Shown here: positions 1 through 7,360 of the stretch, one piece after another | Layout: each line of letters begins with the position of its first letter | Numbering within the stretch: the stretch's first letter is position 1 | Origin: Allohahella sp002354735 | GTDB taxonomy: Bacteria > Pseudomonadota > Gammaproteobacteria > Pseudomonadales > Oleiphilaceae | DNA length: 64,000 nt | Direction of reading: 5' to 3' | Assembly: GCF_047946665.1 (NCBI RefSeq) | Contig: NZ_CP172312.1 | Location: forward strand, 806,001-870,000 | Program-made: the position numbers and the translations under genes | Notes under the pieces: model-generated | Databases searched by the model: none | What the model was told of the DNA's origin: nothing | The model's input: only the letters and a program-made list of their open reading frames with translations

Positions 1-185
1 AAGGCAGTAAGTTCTGCTCAAACGCCTGCAAGACCCGCCACAGGTTCTTGTCAGGCATCGACAACGAAGAGCGCACCTGCGTCGTCTGCTCATCGGCCTT
101 CGTTGCAAACAAATACGTCAAGAAAGCTACCTGCTCAAAGCCGTGCGCCACAGCAGTTACGTTGCGTAAGCGTAACGCCGCATAA
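1..185 (+). CDS. C-terminal fragment of a zinc-finger protein, probably a homing endonuclease (5' end outside window)
   Basis: Reading from base 3, this frame is open from the window edge to a TAA at 183-185. It encodes a cysteine-rich tail with spacings typical of small zinc fingers: a CSNAC pair, then CVVC and CSKPC, ending in a basic stretch. Paired CxxC/CxxxC fingers of this kind are common at the ends of HNH-type homing endonucleases. The tail lies immediately upstream of, and overlaps out of frame with, the intein C-terminal block of the next entry, which is where an intein-borne or intein-nested endonuclease would sit. No catalytic motif is inside the window, so the endonuclease role is inferred from context. 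It may be a free-standing gene or part of an intein broken by a frameshift. Confidence 0.5.
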   Translation, partial: GSKFCSNACKTRHRFLSGIDNEERTCVVCSSAFVANKYVKKATCSKPCATAVTLRKRNAA

Positions 186-375
186 GAACAGCGACGTCTA
201 CTGCATGGAAGTGCCTGCCACCCATGCATTCGCTCTTCATAACACAGTAATCGTTCACAACTGCATGGATACCGTCAGGTATCTGTGCCTTGCACTCAAG
301 CACGCCCGAACCAAGCCAACCGCCCAGCGCGAAATACACGCCTTCACACCCTCCAGATCAGTTACAGGCTACTAA
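103..375 (+). CDS. Intein C-terminal segment plus C-extein of phage terminase large subunit (partial)
   Basis: Frame 1 is open from base 1 to a TAA at 373-375; the only usable start inside it is a TTG at 103, with no Shine-Dalgarno sequence. From about base 163 the protein reads as a classic intein end: a DVYCMEV block, a downstream HAFAL, then the terminal HN followed by Cys. Splicing would cut after Asn (codon 259-261) and join Cys+1 (262-264). The C-extein begins CMDTVRYL, matching the MDxxRY segment near the nuclease end of large terminases, and runs 37 residues. The next gene is a portal protein, the usual neighbour of terL. Upstream of about 157 this frame does not look coding, whereas frame 3 does. 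The C-intein is therefore either a separate split-intein half or lies behind a frameshift. Confidence 0.7.
   Translation: MQTNTSRKLPAQSRAPQQLRCVSVTPHKNSDVYCMEVPATHAFALHNTVIVHNCMDTVRYLCLALKHARTKPTAQREIHAFTPSRSVTGY
259..264 (+). other. Intein C-terminal splice junction (Asn / Cys+1)
   Basis: The codons AAC-TGC encode the intein's terminal Asn and the first extein residue, Cys. They are preceded by His, giving the conserved VHN-C ending. In inteins, Asn cyclisation releases the intein and Cys+1 accepts the N-extein. The extein continues with MDTVRY, so the intein sits inside the conserved C-terminal nuclease segment of the terminase. Confidence 0.7.
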
Positions 376-2465
376 TGAACCCAAACTATCAAGGCTCCCC
401 AGATCAGCCGGGCGAAGAAGACCTGGACGTTTATCAGGAAATGGGTAACGAAGTCCTGGCGCTGTTTGATCAGGCTGTGAAGGACCGAAAGCCCTATGAG
501 CGCCGAATGCTCAAGAACCTGCGGCAGTATCACGGCGAGTACGAAGAAGAGGAAATGCCGGAAGACGGTTCTCGCGTCTTTACCAACATCACCCGAAACA
601 AGGTCGATGCCGCCGCCGCTCGCATGGTCAAGATCGTGCTGCCGAACGGTGAACAGAACTGGAAGACCGAGCATACGCCGGTCCCTGAGTTATCCAGCCG
701 CCTGAACAGCACGCGCCCTGTAGCGCTCAATGACCAGGCTGAGACGACCGAAGGCGATATTGCACAGGCTGAACTGTCCGAAGTCAAAGCCGCATCTGAG
801 GCGATGGGCAAGGAGATCGAGGACCAGCTCGAGCAATCGGGCTATGACGCCATCCAGCGAGAAATCATCTACGACGCGGCCAAGCTGGGAACGGGGGTTA
901 TCAAAGGCCCGGTTATGATCGGTGACGAGCGCCGCGTATGGGCGACCAATCCCGAAACCGGGCAGCAAGAGCTTCAGGTTGTCCGACGCATCGAGCCGCG
1001 CTCAAAGCGGGTCAACCCGTTTTACTGGTTCCCCGATATGTCGGCCACCAGGCCAGAGGAGCGTGAATACGATTTTGAGCTGTCATTCATGACCCGTCGC
1101 GGCGTGCAAGACCTCCTCAAGTACCCGCACTACAACAAAGAGCAGGTGAAGCGCGTCCTGCAAATGAAAGCGGCCGACACGCAGAAGCAGCAATTTGAAT
1201 TCCTGCACCAGATTCAATCCATCACCGGTGAGCGCAGCAAGTTCGAGGACTCGCGCTATTACTGCGTCGAGTATTACGGCCCGATCAAGCGTGAATGGCT
1301 CGCTGCCTGTGGCTGCCCGCCTGAAGAGCTTGACGAGAATGTGCCCGAGCCATACGGCCTGATGCTCATTATTGGCGGTCACGTTGTCATGGCCGACATT
1401 CACCCGATGAGCAAAGGCGAGTCGATTTATGACTTCTTCAACTGGGAGAAGGACGACGCCAGCGTGTTTGGCCTGGGTATTCCGGATCAGATGCGGACCG
1501 AGCAGTCCATGTACAACGCGCTCAACCGCATGTTGATGGATAACGGCGGCTTAGCTACCGGGCCGCAGATTGTGATCCGTGACGGCTACCTGACGCCCGC
1601 TGACAACGATTACGAAATGAAGCCGCGCAAGATTTGGCGCTTTGACGACAAGGGCCAGGATGGCATGACGCTCGATAACGTCATCAAGGCCTTCGATATC
1701 CCGTCAAGGCTTGGCGACATTATGGCAATCGCCTCTCGCGTGCGTGAAATGGCCGACGAGGCGACCAGCCTTCCGATGATCGCACAGGGCGAGCAGGGCA
1801 GCGGCGTCACCAAGACGTTTCAGGGCATGGCGATGCTCATGGAGTCGGCCAACATCGTTATTGCCAGGGCGGTTAAATCCTTTGACGACATGATCACGAC
1901 CCCGCATGTGTCGAGGTACTACGACTGGAACATGGAATTTAACCCGAAAGCCGAAATCAAGGGCGATATTCGTGTTGTCGCCAAGGGCACTACTGCCTTG
2001 CTCCAGCGCGAAACCCGCATGATCGAGATTCAAAACCTGATTCAGATCGCCGGGACTATGTTCGCGCCTATCGCCAACATGGAAAAGATCTTCGAGGAGT
2101 ATTTGATCCTCAACGACTTCGACCCCGAGCTCTACCTGCTCAAGCCAGATCCGAATGCGCAGCCTGAAGTTGACCCAGCCATCGCCGCTCAGCAGCAAGC
2201 CGAGCAGGCCAAGCTTCAGGCGCAAGAGCGCGAGTTTGAATTGCGGGCTCAGCAGCAGCAGCTTGAAGCAGCGCGGGCGCAACAAGAGTTTCAGTTGGGC
2301 ATGGCTAAGCTCGCCCTTGATCGCGAAATGACACTTGAGAAGCTGTATGCAGAGCTCGGCATGAAGCAGCAAGAGTTTGATATGCAGGAGCTGATAGCCG
2401 GTATGCAGTCAAACGACAAGCTGCGCGAAATGCAGCTCAAGCTTCAAGTGGGGTCCGGTATATGA
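375..2465 (+). CDS. Phage portal protein (P22-type)
   Basis: The 696-residue portal forms the dodecameric ring at the head vertex through which DNA is packaged and ejected. The start is the ATG at 375, which overlaps the terminase stop as TAATG; upstream codons in this frame belong to the terminase gene. Length and layout match P22-type portals (P22 gp1 is 725 residues): an acidic N-terminus, a central alpha/beta body, and a long Gln/Glu-rich coiled-coil C-terminus from about residue 600 that would form the barrel. The run from terminase to portal to scaffold to capsid supports the call. It ends in an ATGA overlap with the next small ORF. The assignment rests on overall sequence character and position. 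Confidence 0.8.
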   Translation: MNPNYQGSPDQPGEEDLDVYQEMGNEVLALFDQAVKDRKPYERRMLKNLRQYHGEYEEEEMPEDGSRVFTNITRNKVDAAAARMVKIVLPNGEQNWKTEHTPVPELSSRLNSTRPVALNDQAETTEGDIAQAELSEVKAASEAMGKEIEDQLEQSGYDAIQREIIYDAAKLGTGVIKGPVMIGDERRVWATNPETGQQELQVVRRIEPRSKRVNPFYWFPDMSATRPEEREYDFELSFMTRRGVQDLLKYPHYNKEQVKRVLQMKAADTQKQQFEFLHQIQSITGERSKFEDSRYYCVEYYGPIKREWLAACGCPPEELDENVPEPYGLMLIIGGHVVMADIHPMSKGESIYDFFNWEKDDASVFGLGIPDQMRTEQSMYNALNRMLMDNGGLATGPQIVIRDGYLTPADNDYEMKPRKIWRFDDKGQDGMTLDNVIKAFDIPSRLGDIMAIASRVREMADEATSLPMIAQGEQGSGVTKTFQGMAMLMESANIVIARAVKSFDDMITTPHVSRYYDWNMEFNPKAEIKGDIRVVAKGTTALLQRETRMIEIQNLIQIAGTMFAPIANMEKIFEEYLILNDFDPELYLLKPDPNAQPEVDPAIAAQQQAEQAKLQAQEREFELRAQQQQLEAARAQQEFQLGMAKLALDREMTLEKLYAELGMKQQEFDMQELIAGMQSNDKLREMQLKLQVGSGI

Positions 2466-2623
2466 GCCAGATCAGCATTGAAGACCTGCTGGCCGACTTA
2501 AAGGCCAGGCTCGACCTGCACGTCAAGTCACTGATCGCCACCGAAAGCGAAGCCGTCAGGGGCAAGATCAAAGAACTGCAATACCTCATCTCGCAATACG
2601 AGAAGCCGCGCACCGCCGCTTAA
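2462..2623 (+). CDS. Small helical phage protein, 53 residues, unknown function
   Basis: This short ORF starts with an ATG that overlaps the portal stop (ATGA), so translation is probably coupled to the portal gene. The product is strongly helical and charged, with a heptad-like pattern (EDLLADLKARLD, then a GKIKELQYL segment), which suggests a small coiled coil. It lies between portal and scaffold. I do not recognise a family; a minor head-assembly or portal-associated factor is possible but unproven. The tight overlap and clean codon pattern are the evidence that it is real. Confidence 0.6.
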   Translation: MSQISIEDLLADLKARLDLHVKSLIATESEAVRGKIKELQYLISQYEKPRTAA

Positions 2624-2678
2624 CCACCCCAGAACGACCAACAACCGCGCCGCCTCCTGGCCGCGCAAAGGATTACTC

Positions 2679-3536
2679 ATGTCTGAAGAAAACACAGCCA
2701 CCGACAACTACAACGATGACGACTATTTCGCCTCGCTGACAGGCGGCCCCGCAGAGGCGCCAGAGAAGCCGGAAGAAGCAGCGCCAGAGGTGGACGAAGG
2801 CACGGAGCAGGACGAAACCGAACAGGCTGACGAGGCCACAGAAGAAGACAAGCCCGCACAGCCAGAAGCGGGCGAGCAAGCCCCAGAAACCGACTGGCAA
2901 GCCAAATACCGCGAGCTTGAACACCGCTGGAAGTCCGACGAAGGCCGCGTGAGCGCCTACCAGCGCCAGATTGACGAGCTCAAGCAAAAAGTCGAGCAGG
3001 CACCGAAAAAGCAAATTGAATCACTCGAGCAGGTCCGCGCTGATTTCCCCGAGATCGGTAAGGCCATCGATGACGTGCTCAACGAGCGCCTGAGCGAGCT
3101 GTCCGCAAAGTTTGAAGAGCGCCTGACGCCATTGCAGCAGATGCAGGCAGAGCAGGCCGAGGCACAGCGAAACGCTCAGTACCAGCAAGCCGCGCAGTTC
3201 CTGAGCGCCCAGCATCCCGACTGGCAACAGTACGACCGGGATAAGAACAAAGATTTCGCCGGATGGCTCAGTCAGCAGCCATCAGGCATCCGAGCAATGT
3301 ACCAGGCTCCCGAAGATACAGCCGCTAACGCCGCTGCACTGATCAGCCTCTACAAGCAAAGCACCGCCAACCAAACACAAGACGCAGCAGCCTCAAGTGC
3401 CGGTTCGCAGAGCAAGCAAGACCGACTGCAACGCGCAGTCATTCCCCAAACCCGAAACGGCTCTGTGAGCCGATCTGCGGACGACGACATGGCTTGGGAA
3501 CAGGCCGTGCGGAAGGTCCAAAAACGCATGAATTAG
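2679..3536 (+). CDS. Phage capsid scaffolding protein
   Basis: The 285-residue product is very acidic in its first 75 residues, then Gln/Glu-rich and predicted as long helices and coiled coils, with a basic C-terminus ending in KVQKRMN. An acidic disordered front, a helical middle and a basic capsid-binding tail are typical of phage scaffolds, which template the procapsid and then leave. It sits directly before the major capsid gene, the standard position. The start ATG at 2679 has an AAAGGA-type ribosome site. It ends in TAG, so amber is a normal stop codon in this phage. The function is inferred from composition and order. Confidence 0.75.
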   Translation: MSEENTATDNYNDDDYFASLTGGPAEAPEKPEEAAPEVDEGTEQDETEQADEATEEDKPAQPEAGEQAPETDWQAKYRELEHRWKSDEGRVSAYQRQIDELKQKVEQAPKKQIESLEQVRADFPEIGKAIDDVLNERLSELSAKFEERLTPLQQMQAEQAEAQRNAQYQQAAQFLSAQHPDWQQYDRDKNKDFAGWLSQQPSGIRAMYQAPEDTAANAAALISLYKQSTANQTQDAAASSAGSQSKQDRLQRAVIPQTRNGSVSRSADDDMAWEQAVRKVQKRMN

Positions 3537-3548
3537 AGGTAATACAAC

Positions 3549-4565
3549 ATGGTCGATTACGCAACCACGACCGGCACGACCAATAAGGCTGCTGTGTCAC
3601 AACGAACTAATACCTATGCAGAAGCGTCAATGCTTGCGCATGGTCAACCCTACTCAGTGCTTGGCCGCTTCGCGCTGACCAAGCCGCTGCCGAAGAACAA
3701 AGCCGACAATATGACTTTTCGTCGGCCGAAGCCTTTCCCGCCTGTCAACGGCTCGCCACTGACTGAAGGCGTTACCCCGACTGCTCGCAAAATGGAGTAT
3801 GAAAACGTCGTTGTCACGCTGGGCCAGTATGGCGACCTCGTGCAGATCACCGATCAGGTTGAAGACCTCGTTGAAGATCCTGTCATGAATGACGCTTACA
3901 TGCTCTGCGGTGAGCAAGCCATGCACACCAAGGAAAAGGTTTGCTGGGGCGCCATCATCGGCGGCACCAACGTGTTTTTCTCCAATGGTGCAACTCGTGG
4001 CGCGGTTAACGCAGTCCTGACCACTGGTCTTCAGCGCAAGGTTACTCGCAGCCTGAAAAACCAGCTGGCTATGAAAGTGACCAAGATCGAGAACTCGACG
4101 CCGAACTATGGCAGCGAGCAGATCGACGCGGCTTTCATCGCTGTTTGCCATACCGACGTTGAGGCAGATATTCGTGAAATGGTTGGCTTCGTGCCTGTTG
4201 AGAAGTACGGCACTGCGAAAGCGCTGCCTTACGAAATCGGCAAGGTCGAAGACGTGCGTTACGTGGCTTCTGCGCTGCTGAACCCGTTCATTGGTGCTGG
4301 TTCAACAACCATCGCCAACGTCGAGAACAACGGCACCAACGTCAACGTTTATCCGGTGATCTACTTCGGCAAGGAAGCGTTTGCTGACGTGCCTTTGAAG
4401 GGCCGTGGCGCTATCGAGCCCTCGATTGTCCCTGTTGGTCAGAAAGACAAGTCTGACCCGCTCGGCCAGCGTGGCTTCGTCGGCTGGAAGGCCTACTACG
4501 CCTCAGTGATTCTGAATCACTCCTGGCTGATCCGCTGCGAAGTTGCAGTTTCAAGTCTCGGCTAA
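3549..4565 (+). CDS. Major capsid protein, N4-gp56 family
   Basis: The 338-residue product has the features of the N4-gp56 major capsid family. The N-terminus is short and Thr/Ala-rich. It is followed by a segment in which the protein asks for an unstrained fit between TLGQYGD and LVQITD, then an EKVCWG helix and a VCHTDVEADIREM region. The HK97-like fold is expected from family knowledge. It follows the scaffold gene after a 12-base gap containing AGAGGTAA, and is closed by a strong terminator at 4585. Such a terminator after the capsid gene fits high capsid output and reduced readthrough into the tail genes. Pairing an N4-type capsid with a P22-type portal is a known mosaic. Confidence 0.85.
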   Translation: MVDYATTTGTTNKAAVSQRTNTYAEASMLAHGQPYSVLGRFALTKPLPKNKADNMTFRRPKPFPPVNGSPLTEGVTPTARKMEYENVVVTLGQYGDLVQITDQVEDLVEDPVMNDAYMLCGEQAMHTKEKVCWGAIIGGTNVFFSNGATRGAVNAVLTTGLQRKVTRSLKNQLAMKVTKIENSTPNYGSEQIDAAFIAVCHTDVEADIREMVGFVPVEKYGTAKALPYEIGKVEDVRYVASALLNPFIGAGSTTIANVENNGTNVNVYPVIYFGKEAFADVPLKGRGAIEPSIVPVGQKDKSDPLGQRGFVGWKAYYASVILNHSWLIRCEVAVSSLG

Positions 4566-4584
4566 GCACACCACCAAACCTCAT

Positions 4585-4606
4585 GGGGCCTTCGGGCCCC
4601 TTTTTT
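4585..4606 (+). terminator. Rho-independent terminator after the major capsid gene
   Basis: A GGGGCC stem, TTCG loop and GGCCCC stem are followed directly by six T. It lies 20 bases after the capsid stop and would end or attenuate late transcription there. Confidence 0.9.
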
Positions 4607-4620
4607 ATGGGTAATACAAA

Positions 4621-5055
4621 ATGACGACTTTCAGCATTGATAGCGCAACCAGCCAACAGCTTCGCGACTATGCCAGCAATGATCTCGGTATGGATGTGCC
4701 GCCAAATATCAAGGACGACACGCTGCGGCAGAAGATTCGCGACACCCTGGGCGAAGTTCAGAAGGTTGCCGAGCCGAAGAAGACCAAGGCCAATCCCGAG
4801 CAATCCATCTGGGTTCGCATTTCCAACAGCGGCAAAGACAGCTCCCCGGTATCGCTGACGCATAACGGCGTGCAGGCGGTTCTATTGCGAAACACATGGG
4901 TCGAAGTCCCATACAAATACTTTGAAGTGCTGCGCCTTGCAGTGACTTACGACATTGACCAGAGCACAGGCGAAGCCTCTGGCCGGCCAACGTTCCCATA
5001 TCAGTGGAGCCTTGAGAAGCCGACCGAAGACTTCCAGAAAATGAGCTTTGCCTGA
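4621..5055 (+). CDS. Head-associated protein with N-terminal HeH/SAP-like segment
   Basis: The 144-residue protein is encoded just after the capsid terminator, with a GGGTAAT-type ribosome site. Residues 1-45 form two short helices around LRDYASNDLG and LRQKIRDTLG, resembling the HeH/LEM/SAP-like helix-extended-loop-helix modules often found on phage head proteins. The remainder looks beta-rich. In related podoviruses this position holds a small head decoration or completion protein. The exact role cannot be read from the sequence. It overlaps the next gene by one base (TGATG). Confidence 0.5.
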   Translation: MTTFSIDSATSQQLRDYASNDLGMDVPPNIKDDTLRQKIRDTLGEVQKVAEPKKTKANPEQSIWVRISNSGKDSSPVSLTHNGVQAVLLRNTWVEVPYKYFEVLRLAVTYDIDQSTGEASGRPTFPYQWSLEKPTEDFQKMSFA

Positions 5056-5759
5056 TGACCTTCCTTGAGCTATGCCGTGCGGCCTATACCCGTATCGGCT
5101 ATTCCGGCGCTGGACCGAGCGCTGTCACTGACCAGAGCGCGCAGTCTGCTCGAGTAGTCGATTACGTGGAACAGGCATGGCTCGAAATCCAGCGATCTCG
5201 CGAGAACTGGAAGTTCATGCTGCGCCGCTTTGATCAGGTGACGGAGCCAGGTATCACGCATCTGTCCTTGCCATCTACTGAGGTGGCGAAGGGTGACGTG
5301 ATTCGCTCGGTTGAGAAGGACTCATGGTACATACGCGGTGAGACTGAAAAGACCTCTGCGCGCCTGTGCTATCTGCCTGCCGATCATCGAAGGGCAATCG
5401 AAGAATCCGACGAGCACTACACCGGCCGCCCGAATTACTTCTGGCATGACCGCAAGTCTGTTCGAGTCAGCCCGACGCCTGATCGAGCCTACCGCATCAC
5501 TGGCGATTACTACATCACGCCTCAGACATTCGCGTCATCCGATAGCGCGGACAACCGGCAGCGCGAACTGTCGCAAAAAGTCCCGGAAATGCCGGAAGAG
5601 TATCACATTGCGATTGTCTGGCTTGCTGTGCGCTCCCTGGCGGCTTTTGAGGGTGACGGCAACGCTTTCCAGATGGCCGATGGTGAATACCGAAAGCTGT
5701 TTAACCAGATTTGCACCACTGAACTCCCGACCATTCGCTACGGGGCGCCGCTCGCATGA
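5055..5759 (+). CDS. Head-tail adaptor protein
   Basis: The 234-residue product begins with a helical FLELCRAAYTRIG segment, followed by a VEQAWLEIQR helix and a beta-rich middle with the WYIRGE and YYITPQ strands. This is the pattern of the adaptor (gp4/gp11-like) proteins that sit beneath the portal in short-tailed phages. It follows the capsid block and precedes the large nozzle-like protein, the expected position. It overlaps the next gene by four bases (ATGA). The assignment combines fold-level resemblance and order. Confidence 0.65.
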   Translation: MTFLELCRAAYTRIGYSGAGPSAVTDQSAQSARVVDYVEQAWLEIQRSRENWKFMLRRFDQVTEPGITHLSLPSTEVAKGDVIRSVEKDSWYIRGETEKTSARLCYLPADHRRAIEESDEHYTGRPNYFWHDRKSVRVSPTPDRAYRITGDYYITPQTFASSDSADNRQRELSQKVPEMPEEYHIAIVWLAVRSLAAFEGDGNAFQMADGEYRKLFNQICTTELPTIRYGAPLA

Positions 5760-7360
5760 TTCGAGATTCGCGCCAGCAGGATCAGATCATTCTTGAGGGT
5801 GGGCTTGATTTCGAGACGCCTGGAGCCTCGTTAACACCAGGCCGAATGATCGCCTGCCAGAACTATGTACTCGGGCTCAATCAAGGCTACAGCAGCATGC
5901 CGGGCTATGAGCGCCACGACGGACGACCAGAGCCGCACAAGCGCTCGGGTGATCTGGCTATCGACCGCCGTAATGCAATTCAGCCTGTGCCGGGTTCAGG
6001 GCCTGTGCGTGGCGTTCACGTTCACAACGGCTATCTGTTTGCGATCAGAAACACTGAGGACGGTTCGGCCGCAAAGCTATGGCGCGCCGTTTCAAATGGC
6101 TGGCAGGACTTCACCGGTACAAACCTGCCGCTGCTTCCAAATGGGCGAGCGCAGTTCGTCAGCTACAACTTTGCCGCGAACCCGTTCGGCGTCATGGTCT
6201 TCGTGGATGGCGTCAACAAGGCGAAGCTCCTGCGCTTCATCAGCGAAAGTCAGTCCTACCTCGAGGAAATCACGCTACCAGGCGACGCCACGCCCCCGGT
6301 AGCAGTTGCGGCGAATAACAATATTCTCTATCTCGCGACCGAACGAGGCTCGCTGTATTACAGCGCCGTTGGCGATCCGCGAAATTTCGACCCGGTTGGC
6401 GGTCTGGCTGGAGAAATCGCAGTCGGCGGCAAGGTCACAGGGCTGTATCCGCTCGTCGGTGGCGCGCTGTGCATTCAGATGCAGAATCAGATATCGGTGC
6501 TCTACGGCTCGAGCGAAGCCGATCTGCAAAAGAAAGACCTCCGTCTGCACGATGATAAATCGGGCGCCATTGCCTTCTCATCGCTCAGTTACAACGACCT
6601 GTATTTTCTCGGTGATCGCGGCATAACCAGCTTGAGCGCCACGCAAAGTTTTGGCTCATTCCAGTCTGGCGCGTTTTCTAAAGGCATCACGCCGTTTATC
6701 CAGTCTCGCAAACCCTATTTTACCTGCGCCGTAGCCGCCCTGGATCGCAATCAGCTTCGATGGGCGTTCAACAGCCCGGCTACGCAATTGCAGGGCTCAG
6801 AGGTCATTACAGCGACTTTCTCGGGCAACAAGCTGGCCGGCTTTACCCGGCAGGTATTGGGCTTCAAGGCCACCTGTGCGGCCTCCGGTGAAATGCGAAC
6901 CGGTGAGCCAGCTGTATTCATGGGCTCAACCGATGGCTGGGTGTACCGGATGGACGTTGGCACCTCGTTCGATGGTCTGCCGATCCAGGCCTATTTCATG
7001 ACGGCGTTTGCCAACTCCCGCCAGCCTGGCCGAAAGAAAGCCTTCAAGCAGGCGACGATCAACGTTCAGTCAGACGGACCGGTCCCGATCAAGGCAAAAC
7101 CGGTCTTTGATTTTGGCGCATCCGACGTTATGGCGCACCGCGTTGAGGCCATAGACGTAATCGGCGGCGCTACGAATTTCGATGAAGCCAATTGGGACTC
7201 TTTCACTTGGTCAGCCCCGCATCTGAACGAAGCGCACGTTGAAATCAGGGGGCGCGGGCAAAACCTCGCCATGCTGATTTCCAGCACCTCTGCCGACGCC
7301 AAGCCGCACTCAATTTCCGACATTCTCGTTACCTACACCCTTGGGGGCCTTCGCCTGTGA
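5756..7360 (+). CDS. Tail nozzle / tail-tube protein (gp10- or TubB-like)
   Basis: The 534-residue protein is rich in beta strands. It shows repeated blade-like segments such as NNILYLATERGSLYYS and LYFLGDRGITSLS, as in the beta-propeller nozzle proteins of P22 (gp10) and T7 (gp12). These form the distal tube of short tails and hold the fibres. It sits between the adaptor and the fibre gene and overlaps both by four bases, so translation is probably coupled through the tail operon. No tape-measure protein is found nearby, consistent with a short tail. Confidence 0.7.
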   Translation: MIRDSRQQDQIILEGGLDFETPGASLTPGRMIACQNYVLGLNQGYSSMPGYERHDGRPEPHKRSGDLAIDRRNAIQPVPGSGPVRGVHVHNGYLFAIRNTEDGSAAKLWRAVSNGWQDFTGTNLPLLPNGRAQFVSYNFAANPFGVMVFVDGVNKAKLLRFISESQSYLEEITLPGDATPPVAVAANNNILYLATERGSLYYSAVGDPRNFDPVGGLAGEIAVGGKVTGLYPLVGGALCIQMQNQISVLYGSSEADLQKKDLRLHDDKSGAIAFSSLSYNDLYFLGDRGITSLSATQSFGSFQSGAFSKGITPFIQSRKPYFTCAVAALDRNQLRWAFNSPATQLQGSEVITATFSGNKLAGFTRQVLGFKATCAASGEMRTGEPAVFMGSTDGWVYRMDVGTSFDGLPIQAYFMTAFANSRQPGRKKAFKQATINVQSDGPVPIKAKPVFDFGASDVMAHRVEAIDVIGGATNFDEANWDSFTWSAPHLNEAHVEIRGRGQNLAMLISSTSADAKPHSISDILVTYTLGGLRL

